Counted from the stretch's first letter, positions 26,275-37,405 are shown. The stretch is DNA of 64,000 bases from Streptomyces wuyuanensis (GCF_900103455.1 NZ_FNHI01000003.1:125894-189893), one strand, 5' to 3'. The notes: generated from the sequence alone by a model not told the origin. Numbers and translations are program-made.

Positions 26275-26957
26275 ACGAGGCCCTCCAGCATGATCCGTTC
26301 GGTCTCGGTCAGATAGGCCTCCGCCGCCCGGCGCGCGGCGCCCGCGTCGCCGGCGTCCACCGCGGCCACCACGGCTTCCAGCCGCGCGTGCGCGGCCGCC
26401 GCGTCGGTGAACGGGCCGACGAGCGCGGCGCGTACGGGCAGATAGGCGTTGAAGAGCGTGTTGGTCAGCAGGCCGTAGACGCGGTTGCCGGTGGCGCGGG
26501 CGAGCGCCCGGTGGACCTCGATGTCCGCGAGCTGCACGGCGTCGCCGCCCTCGGCGGCCCGCACGGCCGCCAGCAGCGCGGCCAGGTCGGCCCGCTGCTC
26601 GGCGGTGGCCCGCACGGCCGCCCGCTCGGCGATCAACGCGCCGATGCTGCGCCGGACTTCGAAGATCTCGCGGATCCACGCCGCGTCGTGGCGCACGAGC
26701 ATCGGCAGCAGGTCCGCTCCGCCGAACCGGGCGAAGTCGCGGACCCGGGTGCCCACTCCGTGCCGGGTCTCCAGCAGTCCGGCCTGGACGAGGCGGCCGA
26801 AGGCGTGCTTGAGGGTCGTACGGGTGACGCCGTACCCGTCGGCCAGTCTGCGTTCCGGCGGCAGATAACTGCCCGCCGGATGGCGGCCGGTGAGGATGTC
26901 CTCTCTCAGCCGGCCCTCCAGGACGTCGACGATCGTCTCGCGGGGCAGTGCCTCCAC
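26271..26957 (-). CDS. GntR-family regulator, FCD (FadR-like) subfamily
   Basis: A 228-aa repressor. Residues 8-75 form the winged helix: LREDILTGRHPAGSYLPPER, then TRTTLKHAFGRLVQAGLLET. Residues 90-220 form the all-helical FCD effector domain, including FEVRRSIGALIAERAAVRAT and the metal/ligand His in ADIEVHRALARATGNRVY. The GTG at 26957 follows GGGAGGAA. A perfect 10-5-10 inverted repeat lies 12 bp upstream. It is the first gene of a coupled three-gene operon with the lipocalin-like and GMC genes, so it most likely represses its own operon and is released by a carboxylate-type ligand. Confidence 0.92.
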   Translation of the reverse strand: MEALPRETIVDVLEGRLREDILTGRHPAGSYLPPERRLADGYGVTRTTLKHAFGRLVQAGLLETRHGVGTRVRDFARFGGADLLPMLVRHDAAWIREIFEVRRSIGALIAERAAVRATAEQRADLAALLAAVRAAEGGDAVQLADIEVHRALARATGNRVYGLLTNTLFNAYLPVRAALVGPFTDAAAAHARLEAVVAAVDAGDAGAARRAAEAYLTETERIMLEGLV

Positions 26958-27349
26958 GCCGTTCCTCCCAGTGGCTCAGTGGATGAGCCACTGAACCAAT
27001 GTCTCACCACTGAAGTCAATGGGGCTGCGCGAACCGGCCGTTGATCCACACCGCCGGGCGGCTGACAGCCGGGGCGTGGAGGATGGCGCGGTGACGGATG
27101 AAGCCGCCCGACAGACGTTCGACCGCTTCGCCGCGGACGTGTGCCGGTCTCTGCCGCCGGTCTCCGCAAGGGCGCACGGATCCCTGCCCCCCGCTGCGTG
27201 AACGCGCCGGACCGGGGGCCTGAGCCGTTCGCGGCGGCGTCGGCCGCACCCGCGCCGACCCGGTTCGCCGCCCCGGTCCGGCCGCTGCGCCCGGAGGAAC
27301 GACACGGCTTCCGCCGCAGCGATATGACGACCTATCAGAAGGGCATCGC
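26958..27349. other. Divergent promoter region with small eroded-looking frames
   Basis: Holds the GntR operator at 26969. Two short forward frames (27019-27201 and 27141-27353) overlap in different phases, and the second ends in an ATGA overlap with the hydrolase start. They look like traces of a decayed gene, but no family is recognised. Confidence 0.35.
26969..26993. promoter_or_regulatory. Perfect inverted repeat, operator for the GntR operon
   Basis: cagtggctca - gtgga - tgagccactg: arms of 10 bp, perfect, 5-bp spacer, 12 bp upstream of the GntR start. A related half-site (ccactga) lies at about 27006-27012. The position is suited to autoregulation. Confidence 0.8.
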
Positions 27350-28225
27350 ATGACCGACCCGATCGAGCTCGAACTCCCCGTCGACGGCGGGACGCTGCGC
27401 GTGCTGCGGTTCGGCGGGGGGCCGCGCACGGCGGTCGCGGCGCACGGCATCACCGCGTCCGGGATGTCGTTCCGCGCGCTCGCCCGCCATCTGCCCCCGG
27501 ACTGGTCGCTGTTCGCCCTCGACCTCCGGGGCCGGGGCGGCAGCGCGGACACCCCGGGACCGTACGGCTTCGACGCCCATGCCGCCGATCTCTGCGCGGC
27601 GGCCGAGCGCTGGGGCGGCGGCGCGCCCGTCGCGGTGACCGGCCAGTCGATGGGGGCGTGCGCGGCACTGCGGGCGGCGGCGCGCCGCCCGGAGCTCTTC
27701 GACCGGCTGCTGCTGATCGACGGCGGTCTGCCGATGCCGCTGGAGGAGGGCGCCGATCCCGACGCCCTGCTCGACGCGTCGATGGGGCCGATCCTGGCCC
27801 GGCTGACCCGGACGTTCGAGGACGACGAGGCGTACGTGGACGTGTTCCGCGCGCACCCCGCCCTCGGTCCCGAGTGGAACGACGACATCGAGGCGTACGT
27901 CCGCTACGACATCACGGGGCCCGCCAGCGCCCGTCGCTCCCGCGCCCAGGAGGGTCCGGTCCGCCGGGACGGCCGTGAGCTGATCACCTCGGGACGCGTC
28001 TTCGGCGAGGATCTCGTGGGGCTCGCGGTGCCCGCCAGGCTGCTGCACGCGCCCCGCGGGCTGACGGGGGCGGAGCCGGGCATGCTGTCCGACGCGCTGA
28101 TCGCAGAGTGGACGGCGCGGGCGCCGCGGCTGACGGCCGAGGCGGTCGCGGACTGCAACCACTACACGATCCTCATGGGCCCGCGGGCGAAGACCGTCGC
28201 CGACCGGCTCGTGGGCATGGTGTGA
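27350..28225 (+). CDS. Alpha/beta hydrolase
   Basis: A 291-aa hydrolase. Features: the oxyanion region AAHGITASGMSFRALARHLP near residue 25, ALDLRGRGGSADTPGPYG near 60, nucleophile elbow GQSMGA with Ser at about 103, and catalytic His in DCNHYTILMGP near the C-terminus. The length fits an esterase or epoxide-hydrolase-like enzyme; the substrate cannot be named. It is divergent from the GntR operon and shares its promoter region, so it may be co-regulated. Confidence 0.88.
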   Translation: MTDPIELELPVDGGTLRVLRFGGGPRTAVAAHGITASGMSFRALARHLPPDWSLFALDLRGRGGSADTPGPYGFDAHAADLCAAAERWGGGAPVAVTGQSMGACAALRAAARRPELFDRLLLIDGGLPMPLEEGADPDALLDASMGPILARLTRTFEDDEAYVDVFRAHPALGPEWNDDIEAYVRYDITGPASARRSRAQEGPVRRDGRELITSGRVFGEDLVGLAVPARLLHAPRGLTGAEPGMLSDALIAEWTARAPRLTAEAVADCNHYTILMGPRAKTVADRLVGMV

Positions 28226-28397
28226 CACGGGGCGCCCGCACGCCGGCACGGCGGGCCGCCCGCCGTGCCCCGCACCGGTCCTGGTGCCCGCGCAGGCAAT
28301 CCGACTTATGGTGCATAGAGTCGGTTTCAGCTCGTCGCACTTCGGTGTAGACCAGCCCGGCCCTCCAGTGCACACGTGCTCGGAAAGGGTGGTCCCG

Positions 28398-29495
28398 ATG
28401 CACCCAGCCCTCAACTCCGACGACCTGGTCCGGCTCCGCCGGCAGCGCCCCTATCCCGCGGTCTCGGTGCTCATGCCGACGCACCGCCGCGAGCCGGACA
28501 ACGCGCAGGACCCGGTCCGGCTGCGCAATCTGATGGCCGAGGCCAAGGAGCAGCTCAAGGCCGATCCAGCCGTCACCCGTGACACCCGGATCGACGTCTC
28601 CGACCAGCTCGACCGGGCGCTGGCGGAGATCGACCTGGTGCACGCGGAGGACGGGCTCGTGGTCTACGCGGCGCCGGGCGAGCACGAGGTGTGGACGCTG
28701 GGCCGTCCCGTGCCGGAGCGCGTGGTGCTCTCCGACACGTTTCTGACCCGCAACCTCGTGTCGGCACAGGCCGCCGAGCGGCCCTTCTGGGTCCTGGCCG
28801 TCGCGTCCGACCGCGCCTCCCTCTGGAGCGGCACGGCGGACCGGCTCTCCGAGGAGCGCGTCGGGCCCTTCCCGATGTCCCGCGCCGGGGAGAACTTCGA
28901 CGCCGAGCGCCAGGAGCGGATCGGCGACGTGCCGAGCACCTTCCGGGACGAGGACACCCGGCACTTCCTGCGGGAGGCGGACACGGCGCTCGCCTCGGTG
29001 CTGAAGGCCGACCCGCGGCCGCTGTACGTCACCGGTGAGCCCGCGGCGCTCGCCCTCCTCGACGACGTGGGCACGGCCGCCAAGGGCCAGGCGGTCCACG
29101 CTCCGCGGGGCGGCGTGGCGGGTGGCTCCGCCGACGCGGTCTGGCAGGCGGTGCGCCCGTTCGTCGAGGCCCACGCCGAGCAGGAGGTCTCCGGCGTCCT
29201 CGAGGAGCTGGACCGGGCCAAGGGCAGACGTGCCTTCGCCGCCGGGGTCGACGAGATCCGCCAGAACGTCGAGACGGGCCGGGTCGCGCTGCTCGCCGTG
29301 GAGGAGAACTACCGGGAGACCGTGCGCGACACCGGCGGACACCTCCTGCCCGCGGAGAGCGGAGACCTGGACGCACTGGTCGACATCGTGGACGAGATCG
29401 TCGAGAAGTCCCTGGACACGGGGGCACAGGTGCGATTCGTCCCGGACGGGACCCTCGCGGGCATGGGCGGCATCGCGAGCGCGCTGCGCTACTGA
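28398..29495 (+). CDS. baeRF-domain (eRF1-like) protein
   Basis: A 365-aa cytosolic protein that resembles the bacterial/archaeal release-factor-1-like (baeRF) families. It begins LVRLRRQRPYPAVSVLMPTH, has the central segment PFWVLAVASDRASLWSG followed by LSEERVGPFP, and ends with VDEIVEKSLDTGAQVRFVPDG and LAGMGGIASALRY, the eRF1 domain 3-like C-terminus. Such proteins are proposed to act at the ribosome, for example in release or rescue, but bacterial members are not well characterised. The ATG at 28398 has AAGGGTGG upstream. It stands alone, upstream of the dhaKLM operon (gap 203 bp). Confidence 0.82.
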   Translation: MHPALNSDDLVRLRRQRPYPAVSVLMPTHRREPDNAQDPVRLRNLMAEAKEQLKADPAVTRDTRIDVSDQLDRALAEIDLVHAEDGLVVYAAPGEHEVWTLGRPVPERVVLSDTFLTRNLVSAQAAERPFWVLAVASDRASLWSGTADRLSEERVGPFPMSRAGENFDAERQERIGDVPSTFRDEDTRHFLREADTALASVLKADPRPLYVTGEPAALALLDDVGTAAKGQAVHAPRGGVAGGSADAVWQAVRPFVEAHAEQEVSGVLEELDRAKGRRAFAAGVDEIRQNVETGRVALLAVEENYRETVRDTGGHLLPAESGDLDALVDIVDEIVEKSLDTGAQVRFVPDGTLAGMGGIASALRY

Positions 29496-29698
29496 CGGGC
29501 CGCCGACGGACGGCCGCCACCGCCGCCGTCAGGGAACCTCACGCCGCTCCGGCGGACGGTGCCGGCGGGTTCGCGGGGGCGCGGTGCCCCGCGGGCCGTT
29601 TGCGCCGATACTGGCAGAGGGTGTGCGGCGCGTACCGCCACGGCCCCGCCTGAGAGGACACCGTCCGCAGTGATCGTCGCCAGTCACAGGAGGTTCCC

Positions 29699-30691
29699 AT
29701 GAGGATGCTCATCAACGTCCCCGAGACGGTCGTCGCGGACGGCCTGCGCGGTCTGGCCGCCGCGCATCCCGACCTGAACGTCGACGTGGAGAACAGGGTC
29801 GTGGTGCGCGGGGACGCCCCGGTCGCCGGCAAGGTGGGCGTGGTGTCCGGCGGCGGGTCGGGACACGAGCCCCTGCACGGCGGGTTCGTGGGGTTCGGGA
29901 TGCTCTCGGCGGCGTGCCCCGGCGAGGTCTTCACGTCCCCGGTGCCCGACCAGATGGCGCGGGCCGCCGCGGCGGTGGACAGCGGGGCGGGCGTGCTCTT
30001 CGTGGTGAAGAACTACACCGGCGACGTGCTCAACTTCGACATGGCGCAGGAGCTCGCCCAGGACGAGGGCGTCCAGGTGGCGAAGGTGCTCGTCAACGAC
30101 GACGTGGCCGTCCAGGACAGCCTGTACACGGCGGGCCGGCGTGGTACGGGCGCGACGCTGTTCGTGGAGAAGATCGCCGGCGCGGCTGCGGAGGAGGGTG
30201 CGCCGCTGGAGCGGGTCGAGGCCATCGCCCGGCGGGTGAACGAGCGGTCCCGCAGCTTCGGTGTCGCGCTCAGCGCGGTCACGACCCCGGCCAAGGGCAG
30301 TCCGACCTTCGATCTGCCCTCCGGCGAGCTGGAGTTGGGGATCGGCATCCACGGCGAGCCGGGCCGTGAGCGGCGGCCGATGATGACGTCGCGGGAGATC
30401 GCGGACTTCGCGGTGGACGCGGTGCTGGAGGACCTGCAGCCGTCCAGTCCGGTGCTGGCACTGGTCAACGGCATGGGCGCGACACCGCTGCTGGAGCTGT
30501 ACGGGTTCAACGCGGAGGTCCACCGGGTGCTGGCCGAGCGGGGCGTGCCGGTGGCCAGGACCCTGGTCGGGAACTACGTCACCTCGCTCGACATGGCCGG
30601 CTGCTCGGTGACGCTGTGCGAGGCGGACGAGGAGATCCTGCGGCTGTGGGACGCGCCCGTGGAGACGCCCGCGCTGCGCTGGGGCCGCTGA
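29699..30691 (+). CDS. dhaK: Dihydroxyacetone kinase subunit DhaK
   Basis: A 330-aa substrate-binding subunit of the PEP:PTS-dependent dihydroxyacetone kinase. It binds dihydroxyacetone covalently; the catalytic His is His218 in LGIGIHGEPG, with His56 (GGGSGHEPLHGGFVG) and Asp109 (NYTGDVLNFD) completing the site. Length matches the PTS-type DhaK (about 330 aa), not the fused ATP-dependent kinase. GGAGG precedes the ATG. First gene of dhaK-dhaL-dhaM. Role: phosphorylation of dihydroxyacetone to DHAP for glycolysis. Confidence 0.95.
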   Translation: MRMLINVPETVVADGLRGLAAAHPDLNVDVENRVVVRGDAPVAGKVGVVSGGGSGHEPLHGGFVGFGMLSAACPGEVFTSPVPDQMARAAAAVDSGAGVLFVVKNYTGDVLNFDMAQELAQDEGVQVAKVLVNDDVAVQDSLYTAGRRGTGATLFVEKIAGAAAEEGAPLERVEAIARRVNERSRSFGVALSAVTTPAKGSPTFDLPSGELELGIGIHGEPGRERRPMMTSREIADFAVDAVLEDLQPSSPVLALVNGMGATPLLELYGFNAEVHRVLAERGVPVARTLVGNYVTSLDMAGCSVTLCEADEEILRLWDAPVETPALRWGR

Positions 30692-30781
30692 GCCATGCCC
30701 GGCCCGGCCGACGACGGAGCCGCGCCCGCGGGCCGCGACGACGCCCGCAGCCAAGCCGACGTGCCACGAGAAGGAGACGCT

Positions 30782-31378
30782 GTGCTGGACGCGGATTTCT
30801 TCCTCCGCTGGATGAACGCCCTCACCGAGGCGGTGAACCGTGAGGCCGGCCGGCTCACCGAGCTCGACGCCGCGATCGGCGACGCCGACCACGGGACCAA
30901 TCTGCAGCGGGGTTTCACGGCGGCGAAGGCCGCGCTGGAGAAGGACGCGCCGGACACCCCCGGTGCCGTACTGATGCTGACCGGACGGCAGTTGATCTCG
31001 ACGGTCGGCGGAGCGTCGGGACCGCTCTACGGGACGCTGCTGCGGCGGGCCGGCAAGGCGCTCGGCGACGAGGCGGAGGTGTCGCGGGAGCAGCTCGCCG
31101 AGGCGCTGCGGGCGGGAATCGCGGCGGTGGCGCAGCTCGGCGGCGCGAAGCCCGGGGACAAGACGATGCTCGACGCGCTGGAGCCTGCCGCCGCGGCGCT
31201 GGACGAGTCCTTCACTGCCGCGAGGGAGGCGGCCGAGGAGGGCGCGGCGGCGACCGTGCCGATGCTGGCACGCAAGGGCCGGGCAAGCTATCTCGGCGAG
31301 CGGAGCATCGGGCACCAGGATCCGGGGGCGACGTCCTCCGCCCTGCTGATCGGGGCCCTCGAGGAGGCCGCGCGATGA
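30782..31378 (+). CDS. dhaL: Dihydroxyacetone kinase subunit DhaL
   Basis: A 198-aa ADP-binding subunit. The Mg-ADP site is ELDAAIGDADHGTNLQRGF (residues about 21-39), with GGASGPLYGTLL near 78 and SYLGERSIGHQDPGATSSAL at the C-terminus. GTG at 30782 follows GAAGGAGA. DhaL holds tightly bound ADP/ATP and passes phosphate from DhaM to the sugar on DhaK. A 90-bp gap separates it from dhaK. Confidence 0.95.
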   Translation: MLDADFFLRWMNALTEAVNREAGRLTELDAAIGDADHGTNLQRGFTAAKAALEKDAPDTPGAVLMLTGRQLISTVGGASGPLYGTLLRRAGKALGDEAEVSREQLAEALRAGIAAVAQLGGAKPGDKTMLDALEPAAAALDESFTAAREAAEEGAAATVPMLARKGRASYLGERSIGHQDPGATSSALLIGALEEAAR

Positions 31379-31779
31379 CCGGTGTGGTGGGGATCGTCCT
31401 CGTGTCGCACAGCGCGCAGGTCGCCGCGTCGGTCACCGACCTCGCCCGGGGGCTGGCGGGCGCGGGCGACGCCGTGCCGGTCGCTGCGGCGGGCGGCACC
31501 GCGGACGGCGACCTCGGCACCAGTTCCGAGTTGGTCGCCCGCGCCGCGCACGAAGTCGACCGGGGCGCCGGGGTCGCCGTGCTGGTCGACATCGGCAGCG
31601 CCGTGCTGACGGTGAAGACGCTGCTGGCCGAGGGCGACGAACTCCCGGACGGGACCAGGCTCGTGGACGCGCCGTTCGTGGAGGGCGCCGTCGCCGCGGT
31701 GGTCACCGCGGCCGCCGGGGCCGATCTGGACGCGGTGGAGGCGGCGGCCGCGGAGGCGTACGACTACCGGAAGGTGTGA
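31375..31779 (+). CDS. dhaM: PTS-dependent DHA kinase phosphotransferase subunit DhaM
   Basis: A 134-aa single EIIA-Man-like domain. The phospho-carrier is His12 in GIVLVSHSAQVA. It lacks the HPr and EI-like domains that E. coli DhaM carries, so it must be phosphorylated by the general PTS proteins EI and HPr encoded elsewhere. ATGA overlap with dhaL couples translation. Other segments, such as GVAVLVDIGSAVLTVKTLL, match the family. Confidence 0.93.
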   Translation: MTGVVGIVLVSHSAQVAASVTDLARGLAGAGDAVPVAAAGGTADGDLGTSSELVARAAHEVDRGAGVAVLVDIGSAVLTVKTLLAEGDELPDGTRLVDAPFVEGAVAAVVTAAAGADLDAVEAAAAEAYDYRKV

Positions 31780-31833
31780 CCGTACGCATCCGTGCGCGGC
31801 TTGTGATGCACCTGGTCAACGCACTAATGTCGC

Positions 31834-32002
31834 AGGGCCTTGGTGAACGGGAAACCGGTGGAGTACCGGTGCGGCCCTCGCCACTGTGATCGGGAAGTCC
31901 GGCTCTCTCCGCAAGGAAGCCACTGGACCACCTCGGGAGACCGCGGTGTCCGGGAAGGCGGAGCCCGGGCGGCAGGACCCGTCAGCCAGGAGACCGGCCA
32001 GG
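31834..32002 (+). promoter_or_regulatory. Cobalamin (AdoCbl) riboswitch
   Basis: The leader of cbiM contains the conserved blocks of the cobalamin riboswitch in order: GGGAAACCGGTG near 31850, GCGGCCCTCGCCACTGTGA near 31871, GGAAGCCACTGG near 31916, GGGAAGGCGGAGCC near 31952, and the B12 box AGCCAGGAGACCGGCC at 31984-31999. The cbiM start is 44 nt downstream. Known behaviour of the class: adenosylcobalamin binding lowers expression, here of cobalt uptake. Confidence 0.93.
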
Positions 32003-32045
32003 GCGCGTTGTCCATCCACGAGGTGCTGGAGAGGGTCTCCCAACC

Positions 32046-32738
32046 ATGCATATAGCCGAGGGGTTTCTGCCCCCTGTGCACGCGGCCGCCTGGGGCGTCG
32101 CGTCCGCCCCCTTCGTGATCCACGGCGTACGGGCGCTCACCCGTGAGGTCAGGGCGAATCCGGAGTCGACACTGCTGCTCGGTGCCTCCGGGGCGTTCAC
32201 GTTCGTCCTGTCGGCGCTCAAGATCCCTTCCGTGACCGGAAGTTGCTCGCACCCGACCGGCACGGGTCTGGGCGCGATCCTGTTCAGACCGCCGATCATG
32301 GCGGTCCTCGGCACGATCACCCTGCTGTTCCAGTCGCTGCTGCTGGCGCACGGCGGTCTGACCACGCTCGGCGCGAACGTCTTCTCGCTGGCGATCGTCG
32401 GCCCGTGGGCCGGGTTCGCGGTGTACGCCCTGCTGCGGCGGTCCGGGGCGCCGCTGATGGTGAGCGTGTTCTTCGGGGCGTTCGTGGCGGACCTGTCCAC
32501 GTACTGCGTCACCAGCGTGCAGCTGGCGCTGGCCTTCCCCGACCCGGGCAGCGGCATCGCCGGCGCCCTCGCCAAGTTCGGCGGCATCTTCGCGGTCACC
32601 CAGATCCCGCTGGCGGTCAGCGAGGGCCTGCTCACCGTGCTGGTGATGCGGCTGCTCCTGCAGTCCAGCAAGGGTGAGCTGACCCGTCTCGGAGTGCTCC
32701 TCCAGGGCGGGAACAAGAAGGAGGCCGCGGTCCGATGA
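32046..32738 (+). CDS. cbiM: Cobalt ECF transporter S component CbiM
   Basis: A 230-aa membrane protein of about seven helices, the substrate-binding part of the cobalt ECF importer. It starts [10 protein letters not shown]: the invariant N-terminal His is used with the amino terminus to bind Co2+, which supports this start. Family signatures [20 protein letters not shown] and [20 protein letters not shown], with their conserved histidines, are present. It follows the cobalamin riboswitch and overlaps cbiN by 4 bp. Confidence 0.96.
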   Translation: MHIAEGFLPPVHAAAWGVASAPFVIHGVRALTREVRANPESTLLLGASGAFTFVLSALKIPSVTGSCSHPTGTGLGAILFRPPIMAVLGTITLLFQSLLLAHGGLTTLGANVFSLAIVGPWAGFAVYALLRRSGAPLMVSVFFGAFVADLSTYCVTSVQLALAFPDPGSGIAGALAKFGGIFAVTQIPLAVSEGLLTVLVMRLLLQSSKGELTRLGVLLQGGNKKEAAVR

Positions 32739-33094
32739 GCCGTAACGCGAAGATCAACACACTGCTGCTGGCGATCGTGGCGGCGCTGGCGGTCCTGCCG
32801 CTCGCCCTGGGCCTCGGCGACCACAAGGAGGAGCCCTTCACGGGCGCCGACGCACAGGCGGAGACCGCGATCACGGAGATCGCACCGGACTACGAGCCCT
32901 GGTTCGCTCCGCTGTACGAGCCTCCGTCCGGGGAGGTCGAGTCGGCCCTGTTCGCCCTCCAGGCGGCGCTGGGTGCCGGTGTCCTGGCGTACTACTTCGG
33001 GCTGCGCAAGGGCCGCCGGCAGGGTGAGGCGCGGGCGGCGGGCGCCGGGGACGCGGAAGCGCCGGCCGCGGATTCCGTCGGCTCGGGCGCGTAG
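32735..33094 (+). CDS. cbiN: Cobalt transporter auxiliary subunit CbiN
   Basis: A 119-aa protein with two transmembrane helices (about 8-25 and 73-89) flanking the conserved extracytoplasmic segment [20 protein letters not shown]. It helps CbiM load cobalt. ATGA overlap with cbiM; cbiQ starts 6 bp after its stop. Confidence 0.94.
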   Translation: MSRNAKINTLLLAIVAALAVLPLALGLGDHKEEPFTGADAQAETAITEIAPDYEPWFAPLYEPPSGEVESALFALQAALGAGVLAYYFGLRKGRRQGEARAAGAGDAEAPAADSVGSGA

Positions 33095-33100
33095 TCCCCG

Positions 33101-33850
33101 ATGCTGCCGATCGATGCGGCGGCGCACGGCAGTCGCTGGCGCCGCCGTCATCCGTGCGAGAAGGCGGCGCTCGGGTTCGGGCTGACGGTCTGCGCGGTCT
33201 CGCTGCCGCCGTGGCCGGGTGCCGTCCTGGTCGCCGCGGCGGCCGTCGCCGTACTGCTCGGACCCGCCGGGGTGGCGCCGCGGCAGCTGTGGCGGGCGTG
33301 GCGCATTCCGCTGGGGTTCTGCGTCACGGGTGCGATACCGCTGCTGTTCGCGGTGGGCGGCCCGGACGGATTCGTGGCGCTCGCGCCCGACGGCCCGCTG
33401 CACGCGGTCCGGCTGCTGCTGCGGACGTCCGCCGCCTCGCTCGGGGTGCTGCTGTTCGCGTTCACCACACCGGTGTCGGACGTGCTGCCGCGGCTGGTCC
33501 GGGCCGGGGTGCCGGGGCCCGTCGTGGACGTCGCCCTCGTGATGTACCGGATCGGCTTTCTGCTGCTCGACGCGGTGCACCGGATCCGTCAGGCACAGGC
33601 TGCCCGGCTCGGTCTCACCACCCGCGCGGCGACCTGGCGGTCCCTCGCCGGGCTCGCCGCGACCGCTTTCGTGCGCGCCTTCGACCGGGCCCAGCGACTG
33701 CAGATCGGGCTCGCCGGGCGCGGCTACGACGGGACGCTGCGCGTTCTGGTGCCGCCCGCGACGGTGTCCGCGCGCTTTCTGGCGGCGACCGCGGGGCTGC
33801 TCGCGGGGATCGTCGCCCTCACCTTCGTACTGGAAAGGTCCCTGCTGTGA
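33101..33850 (+). CDS. cbiQ: Cobalt ECF transporter T component CbiQ
   Basis: A 249-aa transmembrane coupling subunit. It shows several hydrophobic helices and coupling-helix segments, including RIRQAQAARLGLTTRAATWR and the second Ala-Arg-Gly-type region AGRGYDGTLRVL. These transmit ATPase motion to CbiM. It shares a GTGA overlap with cbiO. Confidence 0.93.
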   Translation: MLPIDAAAHGSRWRRRHPCEKAALGFGLTVCAVSLPPWPGAVLVAAAAVAVLLGPAGVAPRQLWRAWRIPLGFCVTGAIPLLFAVGGPDGFVALAPDGPLHAVRLLLRTSAASLGVLLFAFTTPVSDVLPRLVRAGVPGPVVDVALVMYRIGFLLLDAVHRIRQAQAARLGLTTRAATWRSLAGLAATAFVRAFDRAQRLQIGLAGRGYDGTLRVLVPPATVSARFLAATAGLLAGIVALTFVLERSLL

Positions 33851-34713
33851 GCACGTCCGAGGACTCGACCACACGCGGGGGACGGGCTCCCGTGGTGGAA
33901 CTGGCCGGCGCGGGATTCTCCTACCCGGACGGCCCGCCGGTGCTGCGCGGTGTCGACTTCACCGTGGCCGGGGGCCGGTCGCTGGCGCTGCTGGGCCGCA
34001 ACGGGAGCGGCAAGACGACCCTGATGCGGCTGCTCAGCGGCGGGCTGCGGTGCGGCGAGGGCCGGCTGCTGCTGGACGGCGAGCCGATCGCGTACGACCG
34101 CGCGGGACTGACCCGTCTGCGGACGACCGTGCAGCTGGTCGTGCAGGATCCCGACGACCAGCTGTTCGCCGCGTCCGTGGGCCAGGACGTTTCGTTCGGA
34201 CCGATGAACCTGGGCCTGCCGGAGCCGGAGGTCCGGGCGCGGGTCGCCGAGGCGCTCGACGCCCTGGACATCACGGCGCTGGAGGACCGGCCGACGCATC
34301 TGCTGTCGTACGGGCAGCGCAAGCGCGCCGCGATCGCGGGCGCGGTGGCGATGCGCCCGCGGGTGCTGGTCCTGGACGAGCCGACGGCGGGCCTCGATCC
34401 GCACGGGCAGGAGCGGCTGCTGGCGGTGCTGGGGCGGCTCCGGGAGAGCGGTACGACCGTGGTGATGGCCACGCACGACGTGGACCTGGCGCTGCGCTGG
34501 GCGGACGACGCGGCGGTGCTGTCGCCGGCCGGGCTGCGAACGGGACCGGTCGCGGAGCTGCTGGCGGACCGCGAGCTGCTGGACGCGGCCAGGCTGCGCC
34601 GGCCCTGGGCGATGGCCGCGGCCGAGGTGCTGCGCGCCCACGGACTGCTGGAGGCGGACAGTCCCGGTCCGCGGACCCCGGAGGAACTGGACCGCTGGGC
34701 CGTGCCGGCGTAG
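33847..34713 (+). CDS. cbiO: Cobalt ECF transporter ATPase CbiO
   Basis: A 288-aa ABC ATPase. Walker A is GRNGSGKTTL, the Q-loop lies in VVQDPDDQLFAASVGQDVSF (the ECF-type QDPDDQLF variant), the signature is LSYGQRKRAAIAG, Walker B is VLVLDEPTAGLD and the switch His is in MATHDVDLALRW. GTG start at 33847 overlaps the cbiQ stop. Only one ATPase is encoded, so it should act as a homodimer. Confidence 0.95.
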   Translation: MSTSEDSTTRGGRAPVVELAGAGFSYPDGPPVLRGVDFTVAGGRSLALLGRNGSGKTTLMRLLSGGLRCGEGRLLLDGEPIAYDRAGLTRLRTTVQLVVQDPDDQLFAASVGQDVSFGPMNLGLPEPEVRARVAEALDALDITALEDRPTHLLSYGQRKRAAIAGAVAMRPRVLVLDEPTAGLDPHGQERLLAVLGRLRESGTTVVMATHDVDLALRWADDAAVLSPAGLRTGPVAELLADRELLDAARLRRPWAMAAAEVLRAHGLLEADSPGPRTPEELDRWAVPA

Positions 34714-34730
34714 CGCATCTCACCCGTCCC

Positions 34731-36832
<2,102 letters not shown>

Positions 36833-36856
36833 CGCCGCCTCCTTAGGATGCGGGTC

Positions 36857-37405
36857 ATGTCACTCCCGCACGCGATCCTCACCGCCCTGCTGGAAAAGCC
36901 GTCCTCGGGCCTGGAGCTGACCCGTCGCTTCGACCGGTCCATCGGCTACTTCTGGTCGGCGACGCACCAGCAGATCTACCGCGAGCTGGGAAAGCTGGAG
37001 GAGGCGAGGCTGATCCGCGCCCTGCCCTCGTCCCAGCCGGCCAGGGGCAGGCGCAAGGAGTACGAGGTGCTGCCCGCGGGGCGCTCGGAGCTCGCCGGCT
37101 GGGTGGGCAGGACGGAGGACCCCAAACCCATCCGGGACGCCCTGCTGCTGCGCATGCGGGCGGCGGCGGTGGTGGGCACGGAAGGTCTGGACGCGGAGCT
37201 GCGCCGCCACCTCGACCTGCACCGGCGGCAGTTGGCGGAGTACGAGGACATCGAGAAGCGCCACTTTCCGCCGGAGCGGGACGCGGCCGAGGACCGGCTC
37301 CGGCACGTGGTGCTGCGTGGCGGGATCGAGCTGGAGCGGTTCTGGATCGGCTGGCTCACCGAGGCGCTGGGGGAGCTGGAGAGGCTTCCCCCGGCGCCTC
37401 GATAG
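36857..37405 (+). CDS. PadR-family transcriptional regulator
   Basis: A 182-aa regulator. The N-terminal PadR winged helix is clear: LPHAILTALLEKPSSGLELT, then SATHQQIYRELGKLEEARLI. A C-terminal helical dimerisation domain follows (HLDLHRRQLAEYEDIEKRHF). It starts 24 bp after the FadH-like reductase and probably forms an operon with it. ATG at 36857 is preferred over 36848 because of AGGA at usable spacing and family start MSLPHAIL. It is the likely ligand-sensing repressor acting on the 34731 palindrome. Confidence 0.92.
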   Translation: MSLPHAILTALLEKPSSGLELTRRFDRSIGYFWSATHQQIYRELGKLEEARLIRALPSSQPARGRRKEYEVLPAGRSELAGWVGRTEDPKPIRDALLLRMRAAAVVGTEGLDAELRRHLDLHRRQLAEYEDIEKRHFPPERDAAEDRLRHVVLRGGIELERFWIGWLTEALGELERLPPAPR

